DNA from: a virus
IMG/VR virus record: IMGVR_UViG_3300046477_000491
Span: 1 to 64,000 of that record
Reading direction: 5' to 3' (one strand)
Length of the DNA stretch: 64,000 nt
Shown here: piece by piece, positions 55,495-63,657 of the stretch
Layout: every line of letters starts with the position of its first letter
Position numbering within the stretch: the stretch's first letter is position 1
Program-made: the position numbers and the translations under genes
Notes under the pieces: model-generated
Database searches by the model: none
What the model was told of the DNA's origin: nothing
Seen by the model: only the letters and a program-made list of their open reading frames with translations

Positions 55495-55800
55495 ATGAGA
55501 GTCGGTATGCAATGGGGTGCGCTGGGGCATGGCCAGGCATGGGGAGAGTTCGACAGCGTGAGCGCTGCGGCCTCGGCTCTGTGGCGCTCCGTGGTGGCTA
55601 CATGCCGTCGTGCGGGCTCGTCGTCCACCTGCGCAGCACTCCGGCATGCCGGGACCGTCCTAGGCGCGGAAATGGCCACTCAGGGCCGTGCAGCGTTGGC
55701 CCGTGGCCGGACGTGGCATGCGCGCTATGGGACTGCCTGGGTGGCGCTGTATCCCCGTGGGAGGGCCAAACACGAGAAAGCCCCCCACCGGCCCGAGTAA
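55495..55800 (+). CDS. Possible small protein ending in a terminator
   Basis: 101 residues (MRVGMQWGALGHGQAWGEFD...). The stretch AWGEFDSVSAAASALWRSVV resembles small Streptomyces proteins, and the last codons (EKAPHRPE) lie in the terminator hairpin, as often seen in this genome. No SD is evident before the ATG, so the gene is uncertain. Confidence 0.5.
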   Translation: MRVGMQWGALGHGQAWGEFDSVSAAASALWRSVVATCRRAGSSSTCAALRHAGTVLGAEMATQGRAALARGRTWHARYGTAWVALYPRGRAKHEKAPHRPE

Positions 55801-55813
55801 GGGCGGTGAGGGG
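55781..55813. terminator. Terminator at 55.8 kb
   Basis: CCCCCCACCG (55781-55790) pairs with CGGTGAGGGG (55804-55813), one mismatch. It lies between convergent genes. Confidence 0.75.
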
Positions 55814-55834
55814 CGTACGTAGGGCCGTGGCGGG

Positions 55835-56176
55835 CTAGTCGCGGGCGGCGGTGCCGTCCTCGCGACCCTTGGCCAGGGAGTCGGCCAGTTCGGGGCGCCA
55901 TGCCAGGACGCGGCGCAGGTCGGCCAGGAACGGCGTACGGTCGAAGGCTTCCCCGTCGGTGTAGGCGTCCACGGCGCCGAGCATGTACGCGACGGCCTGG
56001 CGTCCTTCGTTGCGCGCGGAATCCCACGTGAGCTGTCGCGCCAGCGGGGAGGCGGAGACGGTGACGCGGTACCCGTGACCGTCGCGGCCGGTGCCGACCT
56101 GGACGGACACGCGCTCATGGGTGAGGGCGCCGAGGTGGGCGGCGACCATGGCGGCGGTGGTGTGCGTGATGCGCAT
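55835..56176 (-). CDS. Hypothetical protein
   Basis: 113 residues with GGAGG 8 bases before the ATG. Contains MVAAHLGALTHERVSVQVGT, then LTWDSARNEGRQAVAYMLGA and a C-terminal helical part. No family recognised. Last gene of the leftward operon starting near 57.5 kb. Confidence 0.6.
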   Translation of the reverse strand: MRITHTTAAMVAAHLGALTHERVSVQVGTGRDGHGYRVTVSASPLARQLTWDSARNEGRQAVAYMLGAVDAYTDGEAFDRTPFLADLRRVLAWRPELADSLAKGREDGTAARD

Positions 56177-56212
56177 GGGGGTTGTCCTCCTGATGTGGGG
56201 CGGGTTGGTTGG

Positions 56213-56644
56213 TCAGTGCTGGGGGCGGCGGATCATGGTTTCCTGCGTGCCGTAGTCGCGGGCGCGTCCCTTGTTGGGCGCGAACCCAAACCGGCGGTAA
56301 AAGGCGGTGAGGCGCCGGACGCTCCCGCCAAAGTCGGGGCTAGGGGTGGTGGCCAGGGGCAGGCCGTGCGCGTCGGCGTAGGCGGTCAGTTCGCCCATGA
56401 CGGCCGAGCCGGAGCCGTTGTTGCGCTCCCCCTTGGGGACGATCAGAACGGACAGGATCACGAACCCTGCACCGTTCGTTTCCAGGGAGACGCGGACGCC
56501 GGGGAACCGGGCGGTCAGGTCCTGCGCGAGGGTGGCGGGGACGGGCTCCAGACCGTCACAGGAGACGCGGCCGAAGCGGGCGGCCGTCCAGTCGTGGGCG
56601 GGGTGGGGCGTGGTGGTCGGGCAGCCGTAGACGGTGCGGAGCAT
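56213..56644 (-). CDS. GNAT-like acetyltransferase
   Basis: 143 residues. Residues about 60-125 follow the GNAT order: strand VILSVLIVPKGERNNGSGSA (acyl-CoA loop R-N-N-G-S-G), helix VMGELTAYADAHGLPLA, strand, and RRLTAFYRRFGFAPNKGRAR, the usual end Y-x-x-F-G-F. The substrate is unknown. In a phage it might modify a host protein or small molecule. Confidence 0.75.
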   Translation of the reverse strand: MLRTVYGCPTTTPHPAHDWTAARFGRVSCDGLEPVPATLAQDLTARFPGVRVSLETNGAGFVILSVLIVPKGERNNGSGSAVMGELTAYADAHGLPLATTPSPDFGGSVRRLTAFYRRFGFAPNKGRARDYGTQETMIRRPQH

Positions 56645-56671
56645 GGGGGGGCCTCCCTGGGGTGAGTGGGA

Positions 56672-56698
56672 GGGGGCCGGAGCGTTTCCCCGGCCCCC
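56672..56698 (-). terminator. Terminator between the GNAT-like gene and the next gene upstream
   Basis: GGGGGCCGG (56672-56680) pairs with CCGGCCCCC (56690-56698), 18 bases after the 247-residue gene stop. Confidence 0.85.
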
Positions 56699-56715
56699 GT
56701 GGTGTGGGGCGGGTG

Positions 56716-57459
56716 CTACTCGGCGAGGCCCTGCGCGGCGTGCATCTTCTGCGCCTGCTTGAACGTGGCGCGGTACTCCGCGAGCGAGGCCGGGCGGACC
56801 GCCTCGAACTGGCGGGCCCAGTGCGGCATTACGGCGACCTTCTGCGTCTGGAAGACGCCCCCGGCGGCGATCATCGCGTGATTCTGCGCGCGGGTCTCCG
56901 TGGCCAGCGCCTTGCGGGCGAGGGGGGAGAACATCAGGGAGTGCTTACGGAACGCGGCCTCCTCGCCGTGGCGGTCGACGCCGCGCCCGGTGCCGCAGTG
57001 GCCGAACACGTCGTGCACAGCGCGGAACATGTCGTTCGTGTCGTTGTCGAAGAAGAAGTGCCCGCCCGTGGCCTCCGTCGACAGGATGCGCATGCGGCCA
57101 GCCTTGACGTCCTCGAAGAACGCGCGGGTGCCCTTGTTGGTCACGTCGTACGGGTCGGCGTCCTCGACGCTCACGGCGATGCCCAGGCCGCCGCGCGACG
57201 GGGCGGCCGTCATGAACTCAAACTGCCGCTTGACCCCCTCGGCCATGGCGCGCCAGGCGGCCGGGGCGGCGTTGTCGATGAACGGGAGTTCGGCGTACGC
57301 GGCGGCGATCTTCTCGACGGCCGAGGGGGCGACGATCACGCGGGAGTAGTCCCAGTGGTCGCGGGTGGACAGTCCGGCCTTGGCGCAGAAGGTGCGCGAG
57401 CCCTCGACGATGGCGCGGATCGGCGAGACGGACAGGGCGGGGATGTTGGCGGTACGCAT
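56716..57459 (-). CDS. Conserved phage protein with HDVFGH motif, unknown function
   Basis: 247 residues with AGGAGG before the ATG. The block FFFDNDTNDMFRAVHDVFGH followed by GRGVDRHGEEAAFRKHSLMF and LARKALATETRAQN contains many conserved-looking His, Glu and Asp residues (H-D-x-F-G-H, R-H-x-E-E, E-T-R-x-Q-N) as expected of a metal enzyme. I recall similar proteins in diverse phages, but no reaction is known to me. Promoter with an AAGCCGTAAT site upstream. Confidence 0.7.
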   Translation of the reverse strand: MRTANIPALSVSPIRAIVEGSRTFCAKAGLSTRDHWDYSRVIVAPSAVEKIAAAYAELPFIDNAAPAAWRAMAEGVKRQFEFMTAAPSRGGLGIAVSVEDADPYDVTNKGTRAFFEDVKAGRMRILSTEATGGHFFFDNDTNDMFRAVHDVFGHCGTGRGVDRHGEEAAFRKHSLMFSPLARKALATETRAQNHAMIAAGGVFQTQKVAVMPHWARQFEAVRPASLAEYRATFKQAQKMHAAQGLAE

Positions 57460-57512
57460 TGCGGGGGCCTCCTGTTGCGGGGCGGTTGGTGTGTGGTTGG
57501 TGGTGCGTTGCC

Positions 57513-57540
57513 AACCTAGCCCCGATTACGGCTTGTAAAG
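57513..57540 (-). promoter_or_regulatory. Leftward promoter with AAGCCGTAAT palindrome
   Basis: Read leftward: CTTTAC, 16-base spacer, TAGGTT. The spacer and -35 region contain TTACAAGCCGTAATC; together with AAACTGGCTT upstream it forms an imperfect palindrome (57525-57547). Confidence 0.6.
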
Positions 57541-57583
57541 CCAGTTTCGGGGATTGGTGGACAAGTCTTTATAGAGCTGTGAC

Positions 57584-58693
57584 CTAGGCGGTGGGGCCGT
57601 CCAGTTCGGCCAGGTCCAGGGCCAGCCGCTCCGCGTCCGTGAGCGGGCCCAGCAGGGACAGCAGCTCACCAGTGGTCACGATGGGCAGGGGAAGGCCGGA
57701 GACGGGCGCGGGGGTGGCTTCCTGGGGCGCTTCCTGGCGCGCGTCCCGCATGGCGGCCTCAACGACGGCCAGGTCCTCCGCCTCTTCGCGCCGCTCCTGC
57801 TCGCGGCGGCTCAGCTCCTCCGCGCGGGCGAGCGCTTCCGGGCCGTCCATGCGAATGGTCGTCCACGTGATCGACTCGCGGTCGAAGATGCCCCAGTCGT
57901 CCGCCTGGCGGCCGGGCAGCACGCGGGCGACGTAGCGGCCGGTGTAGGCGTGGGCGCAGAAGCCGCAGAGGTACGCGCCGAACGGCGAGAACCGGGCGGG
58001 GTACTCCGGGTCGTCGTCCGCGTCGCCGACGGTGTCGCACATGGCGCACAGGCGGGCCAGGTTCTCGGACGCCGCCAGGATCAACCAGTCGTCACCGTCG
58101 CGCCGGTCGGGGCTGTAGCCGATCACGTACGTGCCATCGGCCCAGATGTTGCGGCTGGTCACCGTGCCGTGGCCCATGGGGACGCCGATGCGGGCGCCCA
58201 CCTGGGCCCACTTCGCGGGGTCGGCCAGCGCGGTACGGGCGGCCCACGGGTTCACGTCGGCGCGGGTCTTGATCTCCTCCGGGATCGGGCCGCTGTACAG
58301 CCACGTCCCACCGACGTACAGGTAAAGGGTGTCGCCCTCGATGGACACCGTCACGCGCTTGCCCTCGATGTACAGCGGGCGAGCGTCGCGCAGGGTGCGG
58401 GCGCCGGGCTCGTTGGGCTCGTAGTGGCCGGTCAGGTCGACCGCCTCCGGGCGCGGGTTCGTGATGGACAGGAAGCGGGCGCTGTTCTCCGCGTCGTAAC
58501 CCTGGTAGTCGCCGTGCGTGTCGACGTAGCGGGAGCAGCGGGAGCAGAAGCCGCCCGGCATGTTGGCCGCGTCGCCGAAGCTGACGTAGGTGGTGACCGG
58601 GCGCCCGCAGACGGTTTCGTCGTTGCCGGTGCTGTAGTGCGCGGTCTTGCCCTTGCCGACCTGCGCCAGCTTGTAACCGGAGATCGTGTCCAT
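57584..58693 (-). CDS. Multi-zinc-site protein of unknown function
   Basis: 369 residues from the ATG with AAGGAG 7 bases upstream. Cys pairs occur in FCSRCSRYVD (about 48), LCAMCDTVGD (about 225) and LCGFCAHAYT (about 250), suggesting zinc ribbons. A beta-rich middle has RPLYIEGKRVTVSIEGDTLY. The C-terminal 90 residues are charged helix, then disordered. No family recognised. Near 58.75 kb upstream is a TTGACA-type promoter. Confidence 0.65.
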   Translation of the reverse strand: MDTISGYKLAQVGKGKTAHYSTGNDETVCGRPVTTYVSFGDAANMPGGFCSRCSRYVDTHGDYQGYDAENSARFLSITNPRPEAVDLTGHYEPNEPGARTLRDARPLYIEGKRVTVSIEGDTLYLYVGGTWLYSGPIPEEIKTRADVNPWAARTALADPAKWAQVGARIGVPMGHGTVTSRNIWADGTYVIGYSPDRRDGDDWLILAASENLARLCAMCDTVGDADDDPEYPARFSPFGAYLCGFCAHAYTGRYVARVLPGRQADDWGIFDRESITWTTIRMDGPEALARAEELSRREQERREEAEDLAVVEAAMRDARQEAPQEATPAPVSGLPLPIVTTGELLSLLGPLTDAERLALDLAELDGPTA

Positions 58694-58850
58694 GGTGTCG
58701 CTCCTTCGTACGTGTGTGGTGGGAGCGCTGACTTTTCCGTAGGGGGAACCCCTTGTCAAGCCCTTTGAGCACATGGATTTACAAGACGTTATGAAGCTGT
58801 GACCAGCGCCCCCGGCGCGGGTGTGTTCTCCTGGGGGCCGGACACAACAG

Positions 58851-58884
58851 GGCCCCCACCGGCCAGCGGGACGCGGTGGGGGCC
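58851..58884. terminator. Terminator after the 555-residue gene
   Basis: GGCCCCCACCG (58851-58861) and CGGTGGGGGCC (58874-58884). Almost identical to the hairpin at 60679-60716, so copied or maintained by recombination. Confidence 0.85.
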
Positions 58885-58900
58885 TTTTGCATGCCCGGGG

Positions 58901-60568
58901 TCAGACGGTGGGGGCCTCGGCGTAGCCACCGACGGCCACCAGCAGGCCGTCCCAGTTGGCGGCGTCGATACCGACCCCGTCGACCCACTCGGCACCAGCG
59001 GAGTACGCCTGGCCCATCAGGTCGAGAGCATCCGCCATGGACATCAGCTCGACGTCCTCACCGAGCCGGACCCACATGTGCCGGGAATCCAGCCGGGCCC
59101 GGAACTTGGATTCCTCCTCGGCGTTCTCGGCGATCGAGCGGGCGAATCCGTCCGCGCCGCCCTCGTAGTACGCCAGGCGATTCTGGTCCTGCTCCGGGGC
59201 GGTGTCCGCGACAGAATCCGACTGGGAAACCGGCGCGGTCTCCTCGGCGATTTCCGGCGCGATCTCCTCGACGACGGGCGCGGGGGCCGGGGTCTCCTCG
59301 ACGGGAGCCGCAGCGGCCTTCTTGCGCGGGGTGCGGGCCTTCTTGACCGCGTCGATCTCGTACGGCTTCGGCTCGGTGACGTTGTCCTCGACGAGAGTGC
59401 AGCGGGTGAGGACGGTGGCCTTGTTGCCCTTGTACTCGTCGTGCTCCTTGACGGTGCCCCGGAGGGTGACGCGGACGCCCGTGTCCTCGCCCAGCGCGTT
59501 GTTGGAGGCGAACCACTTCACGACGACGCCGGAGTCCTCGGCGCGCACCTGGTAGAGGGTGGTCGAGCCGTACAGGCCGTCGATGTAGCGGATGGCTTCC
59601 ACGATGCCGGTGAAGGTGATACGCGAGCCCTTGACCCCGGCGGCCTTGTCGGGCGCGGTGCCGATCCACTCGGACGGCTTGCCCTCGCGCTGCTTGCGGA
59701 TGAGGGTCTGCTCGTTGAAGCGGGCCCACGCCTGCGGGGCGGAGACGAGGATGCCGAAGTTGCGCGAGGAGACCATCTTGGCGCCCGCGATGGCCTTCAG
59801 GTTGGTCACGTACTCCGAGGTGCCGGAGAAGTCGTCGGAGAGGATGAACGCGCGGATCTCGGCGGCCTTGCCCTTGGCCTCACCGGCCAGCGGCGCCATC
59901 TTCTCGGCGAACTCCTTGTCACGGCGGGCGCGGGAGGGGCTGATGGCGTTGCGCACGAGCTGCACGGTGGGGGTGGCGTGGTAGTCCTGGCTGCGGACGA
60001 AGCCGAACGCCTTGACGCAGGCCCAGGCGTAGGCGAGGACGGTCTCGGTGGACACGTCGCGGTCCCCGCCGCCCATGCCGTAGAACTCCTTCTCCTCGTC
60101 GTCGTCGGCGGGGGTGGTGGGCCAGGCGACGGTGGTTTCCCAGCCGAGGAAGTCCTTGATGCAGGAGCGGCCGATCTGCTTCTCCTCGCCGGTCTCCTCG
60201 TTCTTGACGAGGAAGGTCTCGCGGCGGGTGCGGATCTTCTTGCAGTGGTCGCAGACGCCCTCGCGGACGGCCTCGCGGTCGACGGAGTGGACGCCGGGCG
60301 CGGTGCGCACGATGAGACCGGCGTTCTCGTCCCAGTCCAGGGTGGCGAGGAAGGTCCAGCCGTTGTGCTTGGGCGCCTCGCCCGTGAAGAAGACGTCGTA
60401 CAGGATCTCGACGACCTCGAAGCCCAGGTCATCCTTGGTCTTCACCTCGACCTCGGTGACGTCCAGCTCCAGGCGGCCGGACAGGCCCCGCTTGGCCGCG
60501 CGCTCGTTGATCTTCTCGATCTTCGCGAGGGTGGTGGCGAGCTGGTAGCTGTCGATTCGCGCGGACAT
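58901..60568 (-). CDS. Large conserved phage/plasmid protein with Zn site, unknown function
   Basis: 555 residues. Near residue 105 is VCDHCKKIRTRRETFLVKN followed by KQIGRSCIKDFLG, a four-Cys zinc motif seen in proteins of large actinobacterial mobile elements. Residues about 330-400 have an OB-fold-like order (SRITFTGIVEAIRYIDG; VRVTLRGTVKEHDEYKGN; KATVLTRCTLVE). A Pro/Ala/Glu-rich linker (about 410-450) leads to a C-terminal helical part. A nucleic-acid role is plausible. RBS GGAGG; promoter TAGACA-17-TAATGT upstream. Confidence 0.7.
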   Translation of the reverse strand: MSARIDSYQLATTLAKIEKINERAAKRGLSGRLELDVTEVEVKTKDDLGFEVVEILYDVFFTGEAPKHNGWTFLATLDWDENAGLIVRTAPGVHSVDREAVREGVCDHCKKIRTRRETFLVKNEETGEEKQIGRSCIKDFLGWETTVAWPTTPADDDEEKEFYGMGGGDRDVSTETVLAYAWACVKAFGFVRSQDYHATPTVQLVRNAISPSRARRDKEFAEKMAPLAGEAKGKAAEIRAFILSDDFSGTSEYVTNLKAIAGAKMVSSRNFGILVSAPQAWARFNEQTLIRKQREGKPSEWIGTAPDKAAGVKGSRITFTGIVEAIRYIDGLYGSTTLYQVRAEDSGVVVKWFASNNALGEDTGVRVTLRGTVKEHDEYKGNKATVLTRCTLVEDNVTEPKPYEIDAVKKARTPRKKAAAAPVEETPAPAPVVEEIAPEIAEETAPVSQSDSVADTAPEQDQNRLAYYEGGADGFARSIAENAEEESKFRARLDSRHMWVRLGEDVELMSMADALDLMGQAYSAGAEWVDGVGIDAANWDGLLVAVGGYAEAPTV

Positions 60569-60607
60569 GCGGGCCTCCTGATGCGGGGCGGGTTGTTGAC
60601 GTGCACG

Positions 60608-60636
60608 ACATTACGGCTTCTGGAAGCTGTTGTCTA
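60608..60636 (-). promoter_or_regulatory. Leftward promoter overlapping an AAGCCGTAAT palindrome
   Basis: Read leftward: TAGACA, 17-base spacer, TAATGT. The spacer holds ACAGCTTCCAGAAGCCG, so the palindrome ends in the -10 box. Same layout as the promoter at 50966-50993. Confidence 0.7.
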
Positions 60637-60678
60637 CCCGTTTGCCTCAGCGGCTTGCGCGTGTTCTCATGGACGCCG

Positions 60679-60716
60679 AAGGCCCCCACCGGCCAGCTCG
60701 ATTCGGTGGGGGCCTT
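60679..60716. terminator. Terminator at 60.7 kb
   Basis: AAGGCCCCCACCG (60679-60691) and CGGTGGGGGCCTT (60704-60716), 16 bases after the 153-residue gene stop. Confidence 0.88.
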
Positions 60717-60731
60717 CGTCATGTCCCGGGC

Positions 60732-61193
60732 CTACTCGGCCGGGCGGAGCGCTCCGGTGATGTTGCGCCGCAGCAGCCGGTACAGGTGGGCCCAGCCGGT
60801 CTTCTTGTCCTGCGGGGCGGCCATCCCGTGGTCCTTCTCCCAGGAGTGCTGGACCCTGCGCAGCAGCGCCGACCACTGGTTGGTGTCGATCAGTGAGGCG
60901 CAGATACCGCAGGCCATCCAGTCGCCCTCGTAGCCCTGCATCTTGCCGCTGACCGGGTGCCGTCCTGCCACGAAATCCGCCACCGGCAGGAGGAACTTTT
61001 CCGCTCCCAGATCCTGGTTGCAGAAGTCGCAGCGGCCGTGGACTTTTCCGTCCTCGGGTGCCATGGGAATTGGCTTGTGCCCGGAGAGGGAATCCTGCTC
61101 GTGGTGCTGCCAGGATTCCTCCCCCGTCCCCTTCTCGATGTGGCGCTCCAGGGGGCGCCTACAGGTCTTGCAGACCATGGGGGGTGTACTCAC
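60732..61193 (-). CDS. Zn-ribbon protein
   Basis: 153 residues from a GTG overlapping the upstream stop; GGAG is 8 bases before. Three Cys pairs (CKTCRRPLERH, CDFCNQDLG, CGICASLID) and a His-rich SWQHHEQDSLSGH imply two zinc ribbons. The C-terminal 60 residues are basic and helical (LLRRVQHSWEKDHGM, LYRLLRRNITGAL). Nucleic-acid or protein binding likely. Confidence 0.65.
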   Translation of the reverse strand: MSTPPMVCKTCRRPLERHIEKGTGEESWQHHEQDSLSGHKPIPMAPEDGKVHGRCDFCNQDLGAEKFLLPVADFVAGRHPVSGKMQGYEGDWMACGICASLIDTNQWSALLRRVQHSWEKDHGMAAPQDKKTGWAHLYRLLRRNITGALRPAE

Positions 61194-61612
61194 TGGGTGA
61201 TCTCCTGGCCGGGCTTGAGGATGCGGAACATTGTGCCGTCCTCGGCGCCCAGCTCGTGACCGTTCTCCATGTCGGCGATGTGCGCGGCCAGCTCGCCGTA
61301 GCGCAGGCCCCGGCGCTGCATCTCGTTGGTCAGTTCGCCCCAGGCGGCGTCGTGGCCGTCCTTCTCGGAGGATCCGACCGTGTACCACCCGGCGCCCTCG
61401 TGGCGGCCCTTGACCTGCGCCCAGTACGCGGGGGCCGTGTCGGTCTTGTTCTCCAGGTACCAGTCCTTCAGCTCGGCGAAGAACTTGACCGTGGAGTCCG
61501 AGCTGTCCAGGCCGGGGAAGTGGACGGCGTTGCCGTCGATGAGGAGGGCGGTGACCTGTGCGCGGGTGAGCTGGGCGGTGAACGTCGGCTCGGGGGTGGT
61601 GGCCTCGACCAT
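61190..61612 (-). CDS. Hypothetical protein
   Basis: 140 residues. STVKFFAELKDWYLENKTDT and DAAWGELTNEMQRRGLRYGE are helical; the end GTMFRILKPGQEITQ is strand-like. No family recognised. It directly follows the promoter at 61654-61683. Confidence 0.6.
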   Translation of the reverse strand: MVEATTPEPTFTAQLTRAQVTALLIDGNAVHFPGLDSSDSTVKFFAELKDWYLENKTDTAPAYWAQVKGRHEGAGWYTVGSSEKDGHDAAWGELTNEMQRRGLRYGELAAHIADMENGHELGAEDGTMFRILKPGQEITQ

Positions 61613-61653
61613 GGTTCGCTCCTTGTTCGGGCGGGGTGGTTGGTGACAGGACG

Positions 61654-61683
61654 AAGCTAGTCGTCGTCATTATGTCTTGTCAA
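61654..61683 (-). promoter_or_regulatory. Leftward promoter at 61.7 kb
   Basis: Read leftward: TTGACA, 18-base spacer, TAGCTT. The same -10 form as the 54.56-kb promoter. Confidence 0.6.
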
Positions 61684-61697
61684 GTAGTCTCAGGAAT

Positions 61698-61916
61698 TTA
61701 CTTGACTGCGGTGTGCCTGCGCTGGACGATGCGCCCCTTGGGTCGCTCCTCGCCCTCGAACGTCCAGTTGGGCGGGAAGACAGGGACGACCGAGACGTTG
61801 GTCATGGTCCCCCGCAACTCCCCGGCCCGGCGGTCGGCGCTGGTCTTGTCGTAGCTCACGACGGACACATGCGCGTGGCCATTCGAGTCGGTCCACAGGA
61901 CCTTGAAGTTCTCCAC
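61698..61916 (-). CDS. Small hypothetical protein
   Basis: 72 residues from the GTG with GGAG 7 bases upstream. MENFKVLWTDSNGHAHVSVV and SYDKTSADRRAGELRG form a strand-strand-helix unit, with WTFEGEERPKGRIVQ after it. Function unknown. Confidence 0.6.
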   Translation of the reverse strand: MENFKVLWTDSNGHAHVSVVSYDKTSADRRAGELRGTMTNVSVVPVFPPNWTFEGEERPKGRIVQRRHTAVK

Positions 61917-61930
61917 GATGCTGCTCCTGC

Positions 61931-62173
61931 TCAGGCTCGGGTGGTGGCGTTGTCGACGCGGGGGCATCCCTGGGCAATGTAGTCCTGCCAACTGACAAGG
62001 CTGTTGCGCGTGGCCTGGATGCGGGTCAGTAGGATGCGCTGACGGGCCGCCCGGGACTCCTTGCGCCAGCGGCTCTCCAGGACTTTCAGCGATTTCTCGC
62101 GCTGCCTGATCAGCTCGTCGGCGGCCTCCTGGCGCTCGGCCAGCAGGACCGATCGGAACGGGCTGCCTGCCAT
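61931..62173 (-). CDS. Basic coiled-coil protein
   Basis: 80 residues, mainly one charged helix (ERQEAADELIRQREKSLKVL; RKESRAARQRILLTRIQATR). GGAGGAG is 5 bases before the ATG. It may bind nucleic acid. Function unknown. Confidence 0.6.
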   Translation of the reverse strand: MAGSPFRSVLLAERQEAADELIRQREKSLKVLESRWRKESRAARQRILLTRIQATRNSLVSWQDYIAQGCPRVDNATTRA

Positions 62174-62214
62174 CTGCTCCTCCTGGTGTGGGGTGCGTTG
62201 TCAGACAACAGTTA

Positions 62215-62248
62215 AGGGGACCGCTCGACAGTTGTCAAGCGATCCCCT
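62215..62248 (-). terminator. Hairpin combining terminator and -35 box
   Basis: AGGGGACCGCTCGACA (62215-62230) pairs with TGTCAAGCGATCCCCT (62233-62248), two mismatches. The right arm contains the leftward TTGACA, so end of one operon and start of the next share the same sequence. Confidence 0.65.
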
Positions 62249-62262
62249 CAACCTGCTTGCGA

Positions 62263-62505
62263 TCAGTAATCCTCGTCCCAGCGCTCGCCCGCGTACGTCG
62301 GGTCGAAGCCGGTCGGCGGGACGTCGGAGAACGGCGCGTACTTGCGGACGATCTCCTCCTGCTTCTCCAGCCGTGCCGACCAGTGGACGGCGCAGCGCGG
62401 GAAGGACTTGCCCGTGCCAGACAGCGGGTCACGGAACTCCACGGGACCGCTGCACGCGCCCGTGTGGTCCTCCAGGCACTTCAGCTCTTCGTGCTGCTCG
62501 GTCAT
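62263..62505 (-). CDS. Small Cys-containing protein
   Basis: 80 residues with GAGGAG 6 bases before the ATG. KCLEDHTGACSGPVEFRDPL and FPRCAVHWSARLEKQEEIVR have three Cys and two His, a possible zinc site typical of actinophage proteins of unknown function. The end is acidic. Confidence 0.65.
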   Translation of the reverse strand: MTEQHEELKCLEDHTGACSGPVEFRDPLSGTGKSFPRCAVHWSARLEKQEEIVRKYAPFSDVPPTGFDPTYAGERWDEDY

Positions 62506-62522
62506 GACGTGCTCCTCGTGGG

Positions 62523-62873
62523 TCAGGCGCTGATTTCCAGGGAGGCGGGCGAGGTGGGCGCGGGCTCCTTCGGGCGGAAGTGCTCGACGACGTCCCTCGC
62601 CCACTGCGGGATGTCGTCGTTCTCCAGGCTGTAGGAGGTCAGGTGCTCGACCTGTCCGGGGGTGCCGTCCTGCTTCAGCAGGACCCCGATGACCGGCAGG
62701 GACGCGGCCGTCCACTCGCCGTTGCTCGGCCAGTAGGTGAGGTGGAACCGGATGACCTTCATCTCCTTGTCCTTGGCCCGGCCCGAGTAGGCTCCGGTGG
62801 GGATGACCGGGCCGTCCTCGACGGGGACGAAGACCTCGCGGCGGGTGCTCCAGTTGGTGGGGATGATCTTCAT
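62523..62873 (-). CDS. Hypothetical protein
   Basis: 116 residues. Beta-rich start (TNWSTRREVFVPVEDGPVIP; MKVIRFHLTYWPSNGEWTAA) and a C-terminal part DDIPQWARDVVEHFRP. No family recognised; GGAGG precedes the ATG. Confidence 0.6.
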   Translation of the reverse strand: MKIIPTNWSTRREVFVPVEDGPVIPTGAYSGRAKDKEMKVIRFHLTYWPSNGEWTAASLPVIGVLLKQDGTPGQVEHLTSYSLENDDIPQWARDVVEHFRPKEPAPTSPASLEISA

Positions 62874-62903
62874 GGTGGTGTCCTCCTGTTGCGGGGTGGT
62901 TGT

Positions 62904-63065
62904 TCAGCGGGTCATGCTGCGGACGTACTCCTCGTGGCCGCCGTCAGGCTCCGTCGAGTCGTCCTTGGGGGCCCAGTAGTGGCCGGTGTAGACGTGCGCC
63001 GGGTAACCGTCCTGCTGGACCTTCTTGAGGTGCCCCTGGTAGGTGGTGGCACGGCACTTGCACAC
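62904..63065 (-). CDS. Fifty-three-residue protein
   Basis: From a GTG with GGAGG 7 bases upstream: MCKCRATTYQGHLKKVQQDG, YPAHVYTGHYWAPKDDSTEP, then a polar end. A CxC start and several His could bind metal. The upstream stop is 2 bases away. Function unknown. Confidence 0.6.
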   Translation of the reverse strand: MCKCRATTYQGHLKKVQQDGYPAHVYTGHYWAPKDDSTEPDGGHEEYVRSMTR

Positions 63066-63067
63066 GG

Positions 63068-63457
63068 TCAGTCCTCCTCGATGTGGTCGACGAAGTAGGT
63101 GTCGGACAGGATGCGCTTGTCGGCCTCGCGCACGTGGTGCTGGTGGACGGCGTACAGGCCGCTCTGCTGGGTCGTGGCCTGGAGCAGCAGACGCATGAGG
63201 CTCTGACGCTCGTCCTGCATGCGGTCCAGGACCTTGTCGTCGTCGAAGGGGCTGTTGCCCTCGGCGTCCAGGCTCAGGGTCTCCTGGTAGAAGGCCGACT
63301 TCGCGCGCAGCTCCATGAACTTCTCGAAGTCCTGGACGGCGTCCACCGTGTTCGGGTTGTCCAGCTTGGCCTTCAGCGTCTTGGCGAAGCCGACGTAGGC
63401 GGTGTAGGCGGTCTTGGCGTAGGTGCGGACGCCCTGGGATGCGGTGGCCTTGTCCAT
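63068..63457 (-). CDS. Helical hypothetical protein
   Basis: 129 residues, nearly all helix (YTAYVGFAKTLKAKLDNPNT; FEKFMELRAKSAFYQETLSL; RQSLMRLLLQATTQQSGLYA). No family recognised. A small basic gene lies just before it. Confidence 0.6.
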   Translation of the reverse strand: MDKATASQGVRTYAKTAYTAYVGFAKTLKAKLDNPNTVDAVQDFEKFMELRAKSAFYQETLSLDAEGNSPFDDDKVLDRMQDERQSLMRLLLQATTQQSGLYAVHQHHVREADKRILSDTYFVDHIEED

Positions 63458-63462
63458 GCTGG

Positions 63463-63609
63463 CTACTCCTGGTCTCGTATCGCTGCGTGCTTGGCAGTCT
63501 TGCGGGTTCGCTGCTTGCGGGGGCGGGAATCGTGCCCTCCGGCCGCTCCGCTGCGCCGACGCTCCTGGACGGCGCGGACGTGCTCGGGGGTCTGCTGCTG
63601 GTCGTTCAC
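63463..63609 (-). CDS. Forty-eight-residue basic protein
   Basis: From a GTG with GGAGG 5 bases upstream: MNDQQQTPEHVRAVQERRRS, then GAAGGHDSRPRKQRTRKTAK and HAAIRDQE. Highly basic and polar; likely to bind nucleic acid. Follows tandem AAGCCGTA half-sites. Confidence 0.6.
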   Translation of the reverse strand: MNDQQQTPEHVRAVQERRRSGAAGGHDSRPRKQRTRKTAKHAAIRDQE

Positions 63610-63657
63610 GGGTGCCTCCGGGGCCGTAGGGAAGATTCCAGGTTATGGGTTCTCCCC

